Source of the DNA: Halobacteriales archaeon YIM A00010 | Lineage (GTDB): Archaea > Halobacteriota > Halobacteria > Halobacteriales > Haloarculaceae | Direction: 5' to 3' | Assembly: GCA_025041175.1 (NCBI GenBank) | Contig: JAKCFJ010000003.1 | Location: forward strand, 620,001 to 684,000 | DNA length: 64,000 nucleotides | Shown: in pieces, positions 53,046 to 61,175 of the stretch | Numbering within the stretch: the stretch's first letter is position 1 | Layout: each line of letters opens with the position of its first letter | Translations under genes and position numbers: made by a program | The notes under the pieces: model-generated | What the model was told of the DNA's origin: nothing | Database searches by the model: none | What the model saw: only the letters and a program-made list of their open reading frames with translations

Positions 53046-56000
53046 ATGGCAGTCGAAGACGAGTTCTACAACCCCCCGGCGCGAGAGACATCGGTAACGG
53101 AGTTAGCGCTGAACCGATCTGACGTCGAGCAGTATTCGGTACTGGCGGATGAACTTCGAGACCAGGTGGACGGCGACGTGCAGTTCGACGAGTACGCACA
53201 GATACTGTACGCAACTGACGGCAGTATCTACCAAGCACGACCCGCTGGAGTCGTCCTTCCGAGGAATTCGGAAGATGTCCGAGCGACTATCGAAGTCGCG
53301 ACAGCGCACAACGTGCCTGTCCTGCCTCGTGGAACTGGTTCCTCACTGGGTGGTCAGACTGTCGGCCGTGGTTGCGTTGTCATCGATTTCACGAAGTACA
53401 TGGACGAGATCGTCGACATCGATGTAGAGGCCAAGCGTGCAACGATCCAGCCTGGCTGTGTACAGGACCATCTCGACAACCGTCTCGCGAAAGAGGGCCT
53501 GAAGTTCGCGCCGGACCCCGCCTCCTCGAACCGCTCAACGATTGGTGGCGGGATCGGTAACAACTCGACGGGCGCTCATTCGGTTCGGTACGGAATCACT
53601 GACGCCTATACGGAGGAGCTTCGGGTACTCCTTGCGGATGGTTCGATGATCCACACCCGCGAAATCGTTCTCGACAGCGAGGAGTACGCAGGGATCGTTG
53701 ACGGGGACGACGCGGAGGCGAGAATCTACCGGACCGTCCGGGAACTCGTCGAGACCCACGCAGTGGAGATCGAGAGCCGGTATCCGTCGCTCAAACGCTC
53801 TGTTTCGGGCTACAATCTGCAAAAAGTCATCTACGAGAACGACGACGGCGAGGAGGTGATCAATCTCTCGAAGTTGTTCGTTGGTGCCGAAGGGACACTC
53901 GGGGTGATTGTGGAAGCGACGGTCTCGCTCGTTACACAACCGAGCGAGACGGCGTTGGCGCTGTACTGCTTCGACGACCTCGTGGCTGCGATGGAGGCGG
54001 TGCCCGAAGCCCTCGAATTCCCTGTTAGCGCCGTAGAACTCATGGACCGCGAGGTGTTCCGGTTGGCTCGTGAGTCGGAGGGATACGCCGAGTACGCAGA
54101 GCCGATACCCGATGGCACGAAGGCGGCGTTGATGCTCGAGTGGGATAACGAACTCGTCAACGACTTCGAGACCGCCATCGACGAGACGACCGCCCACTTC
54201 GTCGACAGTGGCTCGGCGTTCGAGGCGCTCGAAGCCTACTCCGACGACGACCAGGAGCGGATGTGGAAGCTCCGCAAGGCGGCAATTCCATTGTTGATGA
54301 GTCTAGAAGGTGATCCGAAACCGTATCCATTCATCGAGGACGCGACGGTCCCCCCCGCAGAACTCGCCGAGTATGTTCAGAAGTTTGAGGACGTACTCGA
54401 CGCACACGACACCTCTGCCGCGTACTTCGCTCACGCCGGTTCCGGCACCCTGCACATCCGGCCGATCCTCAACCTCAAGCAGAACAAGGGAATCGAGACG
54501 ATGCACTCGATCACGGATGACGTAACTGATCTCGTCGTAGAGCACCACGGTGCCTTCTCCGGAGAGCACGGCGACGGGATGGCCCGGACCGAGTTCAACC
54601 CCAAAATGTACGGTGACGAGCTCTGGGAGGCGTTCAAGAAGCTAAAGACAGCGTTTGACCCGGAATGGTTGATGAACCCCGGGAACGTCGTGTATCGGGA
54701 TGGGCCGACCGATCCGGGACCGGACGGCGACCGTGGTGTCGGTGCGGACATGCGCGAGAACCTCCGCTACGGGACCGAATACCAGTCGATCGAGTCACAG
54801 GCCGCGCTCGATTTCGACGAAGGAGGATTCTCACACCTCGTCGAACTCTGTAACGGTTGTGGAACGTGTCGACAGACTGATTCAAGCGTCATGTGCCCGA
54901 CCTATCGAGCTTCAAAAGAGGAGATGCAGACGACCCGCGGCCGGGCGAACATGCTTCGGGCCGCCATCTCGGGTGAACTGTCCGAAGACGAACTCTACTC
55001 CGATCGGTTCCAGAAGGAGGTGCTCGACCTCTGTATCGGTTGTAAGGGGTGTAAGAGCGACTGTCCGACCGGCGTCGATATGGCAAAGCTGAAGTCGGAG
55101 ATCAAACACCAGTATCATCAGGAGGACGGCCCGAGTCTTCGGTCACGCGTGTTCGGGAACATCGACACGCTCTCGGCGATCGGCAGCAAGACGGCACCGC
55201 TATCCAACGTTGCACCGAAGATTCCGGGGGGCCGAATCGTGATGGAGAAGCTACTAGGAATTTCCCGGGAACGCAAACTCCCGACGTTCAGCCGCGAGTC
55301 ACTGGTGGAGTGGTTTGAGAGCCGCGGTGGTGCCTCGGTTTCGGTCGATGAGGCCGACGAGAAAATACTCCTGTTTCCCGATACGTACACGAACTACAAC
55401 TATCCAGCGCCGGGGAAAGCAGCAGTCGAGGTGCTCGAAGCGGCGGGGATCCATGTACAGATCACCGGCGACCTCGATCCGAGCGGACGAGCCGCGTTTT
55501 CAATGGGAATGGTGGATCGTGCGAGAGAACGGGCACAGCACAACGTCGAGACGCTGCGGCCGTACGTCAACGAAGACTGGAACGTGGTGTTCGTCGAGCC
55601 CTCAGACGCTGTGATGTTCCAAGACGAGTATCTGGATCTCCTCGATGGAACGGGAGTCGAAACGGTCTCGTCGGCTGCCTACGGGATCATGGAGTATCTC
55701 GATCTGCTGCGTGTCGACGAGCGCCTCACGTTCAACACACCGGACGAGACCCTAACGTATCACGGTCACTGCAACCAGAAAGCCACGAATAAGGACCATC
55801 ACGCGGTTGGCGTTCTCCGGCGGTCGGGGTACGCTGTTGATCCGCTTGACTCCAGTTGCTGTGGGATGGCCGGCTCATTTGGCTACGAGACCGAACATTA
55901 CGAACTTTCCCGGGCGATCGGCCAGATTCTATTCAGACAGGTCGAACAGAGTGACGGCGACGTCGTCACGGCTCCTGGAGCGTCGTGTCGCTCCCAACTG

Positions 56001-56066
56001 GGTGATCGCCCCGGCGAATCCCGTCCGCCACACCCCATCGAGAAGATGGCGGAAGCAGTCTATTGA
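53046..56066 (+). CDS. FAD/Fe-S oxidoreductase, glycolate or D-lactate oxidase type (GlcD-GlcF fusion)
   Basis: 1006 residues from the ATG at 53046. N-terminal FAD-binding PCMH domain (PRGTGSSLGGQTVGRG about residue 96, SSNRSTIGGGIGNNSTGAHS about 160) and FAD-oxidase C-terminal domain (HAGSGTLHIRP, HHGAFSGEHGDGMART). Two 4Fe-4S motifs follow: CNGCGTC with a later CP (about 601) and CIGCKGCKSDCP (about 663). Two CCG-type modules end it (HGHCNQKATN, SSCCGMAGSFGYE). The layout fuses GlcD-like and GlcF-like parts and passes electrons to quinone. Next to malate synthase, glycolate to glyoxylate is the likeliest reaction; D-lactate is the alternative. Open frame upstream of 53046 overlaps the sensor gene and is not part of it. 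Confidence 0.9.
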   Translation: MAVEDEFYNPPARETSVTELALNRSDVEQYSVLADELRDQVDGDVQFDEYAQILYATDGSIYQARPAGVVLPRNSEDVRATIEVATAHNVPVLPRGTGSSLGGQTVGRGCVVIDFTKYMDEIVDIDVEAKRATIQPGCVQDHLDNRLAKEGLKFAPDPASSNRSTIGGGIGNNSTGAHSVRYGITDAYTEELRVLLADGSMIHTREIVLDSEEYAGIVDGDDAEARIYRTVRELVETHAVEIESRYPSLKRSVSGYNLQKVIYENDDGEEVINLSKLFVGAEGTLGVIVEATVSLVTQPSETALALYCFDDLVAAMEAVPEALEFPVSAVELMDREVFRLARESEGYAEYAEPIPDGTKAALMLEWDNELVNDFETAIDETTAHFVDSGSAFEALEAYSDDDQERMWKLRKAAIPLLMSLEGDPKPYPFIEDATVPPAELAEYVQKFEDVLDAHDTSAAYFAHAGSGTLHIRPILNLKQNKGIETMHSITDDVTDLVVEHHGAFSGEHGDGMARTEFNPKMYGDELWEAFKKLKTAFDPEWLMNPGNVVYRDGPTDPGPDGDRGVGADMRENLRYGTEYQSIESQAALDFDEGGFSHLVELCNGCGTCRQTDSSVMCPTYRASKEEMQTTRGRANMLRAAISGELSEDELYSDRFQKEVLDLCIGCKGCKSDCPTGVDMAKLKSEIKHQYHQEDGPSLRSRVFGNIDTLSAIGSKTAPLSNVAPKIPGGRIVMEKLLGISRERKLPTFSRESLVEWFESRGGASVSVDEADEKILLFPDTYTNYNYPAPGKAAVEVLEAAGIHVQITGDLDPSGRAAFSMGMVDRARERAQHNVETLRPYVNEDWNVVFVEPSDAVMFQDEYLDLLDGTGVETVSSAAYGIMEYLDLLRVDERLTFNTPDETLTYHGHCNQKATNKDHHAVGVLRRSGYAVDPLDSSCCGMAGSFGYETEHYELSRAIGQILFRQVEQSDGDVVTAPGASCRSQLGDRPGESRPPHPIEKMAEAVY

Positions 56067-56151
56067 GACGGTGTCTTGACACCCTCGTCTGGAGCGACCG
56101 AGCTCGGAGATCCTAACGGAACCCGATCGTGAACCCTTGATAACGATGAAT

Positions 56152-56171
56152 TTTTCACATAGTAGTGAAAA
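56152..56171. promoter_or_regulatory. Inverted repeat before the DedA-like gene
   Basis: TTTTCAC (56152-56158) and GTGAAAA (56165-56171) form a perfect 7-6-7 palindrome ending seven bases before the ATG at 56179. Its place over the likely transcription start fits a repressor site. Confidence 0.4.
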
Positions 56172-56178
56172 GCAGTAG

Positions 56179-56790
56179 ATGACAATGCAACGTCTTCTGG
56201 ACTCGATTGAGGTTTCGACCTCGTTTTTCGTCTCGTTCGGGGCCCCGGGGCTGTTGCTCGTGGCGTTCTTGGAATTCTTCCTGTTACCCGTGCCGCCCGA
56301 CCTCGTGCTCGTGCCACTGTCAGTTTCGAACCCCGAATTCGCGTTGCTTTACGCAGTCGTCGCAACGGTCGGATCAGTGTCAGCGGGACTGGTCGGGTAC
56401 ACCATTGGGAAGAAAGGCGGTCGTCGCGCACTCAAATCGCGATTCGCCAGCAAACGGGTCCACCAGGCAGAGCGATACTTCGATCGATCCGGATTCGTGA
56501 CCATCGCTGTTGGCGCATTTGCCCCAATTCCCGAAGGATATGAGCTCCTCTCGATCGGATCGGGAGTGTTCGATCTCGATCTCCGGTCGTACCTTCTTGC
56601 ATCGGTTCTGGGCCGCGGCGGGCGGTACGTTCTCGAGGCACTTCTAGCCGTGGCGCTCGGTGAAGCCGCTCGATCGTTTACCGAAGTGGAAATCTACTCG
56701 ATCATCGGTGTCGTCACGGTGGTCGTTCTCGTCGCGTATTTCACCCGAAGCAGGTGGCTGTCCGATTTCTCGGTCAATTCCCTCCGGTAG
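56179..56790 (+). CDS. DedA/VTT-domain membrane protein (YqaA-like)
   Basis: 203 residues, four to five membrane segments. The motifs LEFFLLPVPPDLVLVPL and GSVSAGLVGYTIGKKGG, the segment FVTIAVGAFAPIPEGYELLSIGSG, and GRGGRYVLEA are those of the VTT/SNARE-associated family, whose members move or scramble lipids. The ATG at 56185 is a possible later start. The gene stands alone with its palindrome. Confidence 0.87.
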   Translation: MTMQRLLDSIEVSTSFFVSFGAPGLLLVAFLEFFLLPVPPDLVLVPLSVSNPEFALLYAVVATVGSVSAGLVGYTIGKKGGRRALKSRFASKRVHQAERYFDRSGFVTIAVGAFAPIPEGYELLSIGSGVFDLDLRSYLLASVLGRGGRYVLEALLAVALGEAARSFTEVEIYSIIGVVTVVVLVAYFTRSRWLSDFSVNSLR

Positions 56791-57247
56791 GATCGAGCGG
56801 TTCGTCGCATTCTCATACTATCGGACAGGGGTGGTCGACTATCGGCTGCTGGTGAATCGACAGACAGCAGAGAGATAGTCCGTCGCACTCCGTCCGCAGG
56901 TCCGACAGTATCAACCTCGACGTGGGAACTGTCACGGACCGGTTCACAGAGACGAAGCAGCGCTGTCCGTGGAGTCGTGATCTCGAAGCTAGCTAATTAC
57001 GAAGAAGTCGGCGAATACACGACACAACGTCTCCAGACGGTTCGATCCCCTCGACATCGCCCACCATCGGTAGTCGGACCCACCAACATCCGCGAACTTC
57101 GACCGCTTCAGCGAACACTCGATCTAGATACCCAACGCCAACAGCTGTAGCGATGGCGTAACAGACGCTGTAACGCCAGTTTACCACAGAACCGCTGACT
57201 AGACAGACCATCAATACTTTTTTTAACGAAGCTGTAAATAGACATTC
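56791..57247 (+). other. Spacer with a possible small minus-strand gene
   Basis: A minus-strand frame at 56993-57214 (73 codons, with the tail AEAVEVRGCWWVRLP and then VSCIRRLLRN) has fair haloarchaeal codon use but no known family or start signal. TATA-like ACTTTTTTTAAC at 57216-57227 probably drives the multicopper oxidase gene. Confidence 0.3.
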
Positions 57248-59083
57248 ATGGATATCAATCTATCCAGGCGACGACTGCTACAAGCCGCGGCTGCGATGGG
57301 AGTGGCCGGCGCTGTTCCATCGTTTTCTAGAGCTGTCGCACAAAGGAGCACGAGCCTCGAGAAGTACGTCCAACCGTTACCGAATCTCGAGACCAGGGAA
57401 CCCGATGGGCGGCGAAACGGAGCTGATTCCTATCGAATTCCAATAACTGAGTTCACACAAAATCTTCATCCGGATCTGCCGGACACGACCCTATGGGGAT
57501 TCGATGGCGTATATCCGGGACCACTCATTGAAGCCACAAGAAACGAGCCGATCGCGGTCCAGTTCGACAACAGCCGGCTCCCCGACGAGCACTTACTGGG
57601 TGTTGACGAGCGGGTTGGCGGGACGACAGCTGAGAACCATCCAGGATACGAGAAGTCGGCTCCCGTCCCGGAGGTCCGAACTGTGACCCACTTTCACGGG
57701 CAGAAGGTCGCTCCGGAGTCCGACGGCCAATCTGATATGTGGACCTCTCCGAATGGAGTGCACGGACCTCGCTTCACTGATCCGTGGCAAGAGCTGCCGA
57801 TGGATCAGGCTAGACTGACGTCTACGTACCACGATCACACGCTCGGTATTGTTAGGCTGAACGCGTACGCGGGGTTGTTGGGACTGTATCGCATCCAAAG
57901 TCAGGCAGAGGCGGAACTCGATCTGCCCACTGGCAAGCACGACGTTCCTCTCTTGATACAAGATAAGTCCTTCAACACCGACGGATCACTCAGTTATCCG
58001 GACGAATGGGTGACAATGTTTGCGGGCGATACTGCGGTTGTCAATGGAGCAGTTTGGCCGTATCTAGAGGTTGAGCCGCGAAGATACCGTTTTCGGATAG
58101 TGAACGGCGCGAACCACCGAACGTTTAGCTTACAACTCGACAACCCGTCGGGAGGTGGCACCCCCGTGCTACACCAGTTCGCCCCTGGTCACGGATTTTT
58201 AGAGTCTGTTGTCCCGATCGGGGGTGGGGGAGATCTCAGATCGCTCGTCGTCCAACCCTTCGAACGCGGTGAAGTTATTGTTGATTTCTCCGATTACGCT
58301 GGTGAGACGCTGACGCTCACAAATAACGCAGAGCTTCCCTATCGCGGGGAAAACTCGGGAAGTGATCTTCAGGAAATACTACAGATACGGGTCACTGAGC
58401 CGAGCAATCCCCCTGTAGACGACAGCGTGGAACCGACGAGCTTGACCCTGCCTACCCCTCCCGAGTTCGATGCAGGTGCGGTGACGGAAACGAGGGAGAT
58501 GACGCTGGGCCAGACTGCGGGCGACGACGGCCTTCCGATAAAATGGACTCTCAACGGGCACGGATTCGGTGAGAAGGTGGGTGTCGTCCGACCGACGCTC
58601 GGCTCAACCGAGGTGTGGGAAATCAGCAATCCTACATCCAACTCACATCCGATTCACCTACATCTAGTTATATTCAGAATAATAGGACGCGGACCAAACG
58701 GAACAGAACCGCCAGATCCGAACGAGCGAGGACACAAGGACGTAGTCCGAGTCGAACCAGACGAAACCGTACGGATCATCACCAGGTTCGATACGTACAC
58801 CGGACAATTCCCGTGGCATTGTCATATGCTCGAGCACGAGGACAACAAGATGATGATCCACTTTGCTGTCGTCGATTCCGATGATCCGACGGACCCGGAC
58901 GACGATGATCTATACGAAGACGTTGACGGGGACGGAGAGATCACACAGGACGACGTACAAACGCTGTTCGAACGATTTGACGATCCCGAAATTCAAGACC
59001 GCCCAGATGACTTCGATTTCAATCAGAACGGGCATCTCGATTACGACGATATTGTAGCGTTGTCCGAAGAGGTAGATTCGTAA
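57248..59083 (+). CDS. Secreted multicopper oxidase with a C-terminal dockerin domain
   Basis: 611 residues. A twin-arginine signal (NLSRRRLLQAAAAMGVAGAV) leads three cupredoxin domains of the CotA/bilirubin oxidase type. All copper motifs are present: THFHGQ (about 147), YHDHTLG (about 196), HPIHLHLV (about 466) and WHCHMLEHEDNKMM (about 523). A C-terminal dockerin-like domain follows at about 553-605, with two calcium loops (DVDGDGEITQDD and DFNQNGHLDYDD). Fusion of this oxidase type with a dockerin is unusual. The next two genes encode proteins with the same dockerin type, so this enzyme is probably docked on a cell-surface partner. Confidence 0.93.
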   Translation: MDINLSRRRLLQAAAAMGVAGAVPSFSRAVAQRSTSLEKYVQPLPNLETREPDGRRNGADSYRIPITEFTQNLHPDLPDTTLWGFDGVYPGPLIEATRNEPIAVQFDNSRLPDEHLLGVDERVGGTTAENHPGYEKSAPVPEVRTVTHFHGQKVAPESDGQSDMWTSPNGVHGPRFTDPWQELPMDQARLTSTYHDHTLGIVRLNAYAGLLGLYRIQSQAEAELDLPTGKHDVPLLIQDKSFNTDGSLSYPDEWVTMFAGDTAVVNGAVWPYLEVEPRRYRFRIVNGANHRTFSLQLDNPSGGGTPVLHQFAPGHGFLESVVPIGGGGDLRSLVVQPFERGEVIVDFSDYAGETLTLTNNAELPYRGENSGSDLQEILQIRVTEPSNPPVDDSVEPTSLTLPTPPEFDAGAVTETREMTLGQTAGDDGLPIKWTLNGHGFGEKVGVVRPTLGSTEVWEISNPTSNSHPIHLHLVIFRIIGRGPNGTEPPDPNERGHKDVVRVEPDETVRIITRFDTYTGQFPWHCHMLEHEDNKMMIHFAVVDSDDPTDPDDDDLYEDVDGDGEITQDDVQTLFERFDDPEIQDRPDDFDFNQNGHLDYDDIVALSEEVDS

Positions 59084-59560
59084 TATCCTACGCTACTGCT
59101 GAGTCGAATGGTTCTCCGTTTGGAGCCGGTCTCAACTAAGCCAACACAAATGACACCAGCATTGTTGAGGATCCAATTATCGTCTTTACGATCTTACGTC
59201 GTGATGAGCCACGTCAACGCGGACAGCCTCCAGAAATCGGGAACGAAGCAGTGAGAATGCACTGACGTTGCTGTAGCAGCGCAGATTTTATGTTGTCAGT
59301 GTTCAATATCAGTTCAGTGTAATTATTTGCCACTTCCACAATTGTTAATAAGGTGGAATATAGTGGTATTCAAGTGCTGTACGCAAGAGGTAGTGATGAG
59401 GGCAAATATGAAGGATGACGTATACAATCGAGTTGGGTGTGTGATGATAACGGGAAATCACACTGAGCGATATAACCTGCTGGAAGCATCCTCGTCGGGC
59501 CTCTACAAAAGACACTATCTCAAAAGCGGACACACAAAACGATAGCAGTAATAACAACCC
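59084..59560 (+). other. Gene-free stretch
   Basis: About 480 bases between two dockerin proteins. A 72-codon open frame at 59327-59545 has no family and poor codon use. I see no gene. Confidence 0.4.
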
Positions 59561-60778
59561 ATGGATACCGTAGAAGTAGAAATTAGCCGGCCGTATCGTT
59601 CACAAAAAACAACGGCGTTAGCGAGACGGTTCGCTATTATCGTACTCGTCGGGGTGATCGTTGTTGCGCCCGTCGTCGGGAGTGTCGGAGTTGCGAGTGC
59701 CCAAGAAGCGTCCTCTTCCACGATAAATGTTAGCGATGCAACCGTCAAAGAAGACGCCTCAACAAGCGTGGATGTCACGATGTCGGAGGCTCCAAGTGGT
59801 CTCGCGGGCTATGACATCGTTCTCGGGGTCGAGAACAATTCTACTGCGACGATTACTGACGCGGAGATTGCCGAGAAGTTCACCCTCAGCGAGGTGAACG
59901 TCAGCGACAATGGCACCTCGATGACGGTAAACCTGCGTGCAGTTGATCTCGAAGAAAACGTTCAGGAGGGTGCGACAAACATTTCGTTAGCTGATATCGA
60001 TATCGAGGGCAAGACAGCCGGTGAGACCAACCTCGCGGTTCAAGAAATCAGGCGAGTCGACGACGATAACGGTACTGCGATCAATGTTAGTTCCAACAGT
60101 GGTCAAATCACGGTCGAAGAAGCCGATGATGGGGGCGGAAACACGACTGCGAATCTTGATATCGTGCCCCAGCGCAATCACGTGACCGCCGGTGACGAAA
60201 TCAAGGCGAATGTGGTGCTCTCGGAAGCTCCTCGAGGAGTGGCCGGATTCAACACCACCGTCAGCGTTAACGGCGAAGAAATAACTATCGCTGCTGCATC
60301 CGCCGGCGACGAATTTGATCTGGCTGTCACCGACAGCGATTCGGATACGGCGATGATCCGCGGAGTCGATCTCAACCGGAACGTCCAGGCTGGTGCAGAA
60401 AACGTAACGCTTGCAACGGTACACCTCCGCAGCGGTGCGAGTGCGGACGGAACGACCGAAATAAACATCACCAACGTCGAAGTCCTCGAAAATGACGAAG
60501 CTGCTACAATTACGGCGTCAACGTCGGGCGCGACAGTCGAGGTTCACGACGTTGCGCCGGTCGTGTACGATCGGCTTCCGACCGATGCCGATGGTGACGG
60601 TCTCTACGAGGACATTGACGGTGACGGCCAAGTTACCAATACCGACGTTACCGTGTTCTTCGAGCAGTTCAACAGCGATGCGATCCAAGGCCACGACGAG
60701 TACGACTTCGACGGAAACGGTCGGGTGACGTACAACGACATTGTCGTGCTCTCGGACCTAGCAGCGGCCTCCGGGTGA
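59561..60778 (+). CDS. Cell-surface protein with two cohesin-like domains and a dockerin
   Basis: 405 residues. A Sec-type signal helix (about 22-46, ending in VASAQEA) precedes two homologous cohesin-like beta-sandwich modules: about 50-190 (TINVSDATVKEDASTSVDV, LAGYDIVLGV) and about 195-330 (NLDIVPQRNHVTAGDEIKA, VAGFNTTVSV). Both share the xLAGYDI/VAGFNT strand and a VDLExNVQxGAxNxxLAxxxI block. A dockerin-like domain at about 345-400 has loops DIDGDGQVTNTD and DFDGNGRVTYND. Many N-glycosylation sequons fit an extracellular place. It could scaffold the dockerin-bearing enzymes on either side, or link to further copies of itself. Confidence 0.82.
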   Translation: MDTVEVEISRPYRSQKTTALARRFAIIVLVGVIVVAPVVGSVGVASAQEASSSTINVSDATVKEDASTSVDVTMSEAPSGLAGYDIVLGVENNSTATITDAEIAEKFTLSEVNVSDNGTSMTVNLRAVDLEENVQEGATNISLADIDIEGKTAGETNLAVQEIRRVDDDNGTAINVSSNSGQITVEEADDGGGNTTANLDIVPQRNHVTAGDEIKANVVLSEAPRGVAGFNTTVSVNGEEITIAAASAGDEFDLAVTDSDSDTAMIRGVDLNRNVQAGAENVTLATVHLRSGASADGTTEINITNVEVLENDEAATITASTSGATVEVHDVAPVVYDRLPTDADGDGLYEDIDGDGQVTNTDVTVFFEQFNSDAIQGHDEYDFDGNGRVTYNDIVVLSDLAAASG

Positions 60779-61175
60779 ACAGGACCGAAGCACGCTTCTG
60801 TATCGCTTTCTCACTCTTTTCTACATTCCTACAATAATTATACGTCTACTTCATTAAAATCCAACACGACTATTTTTCCATAGTCATCGTCGGGATTGGG
60901 TCAGTCGCGGAAGTACACGCACTGGTTATCGACGAAACAAACTGTGCAACGCTCGTCGCTGGTTCATATCGCACATCGAAGGATGTGGGACTGTACCTGG
61001 TACGAGGAGAATCGATGATTGACCCCGAGAAACCGGATGTTCTGTCGATGACTACCTGTAGAAACCATCACTATTATATACACGTGGTATAGCGCTCGGT
61101 CGACAACGACGGGTGTGTCAGGCGGGCACCGAGCGTTCAAAAACCGCGTCGTTCGAGGTTACCGCACCCCCGTAA
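60779..61175 (+). other. Gene-free stretch
   Basis: About 400 bases between convergent genes. AT-rich near 60830-60880. No gene or clear terminator hairpin found. Confidence 0.4.
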
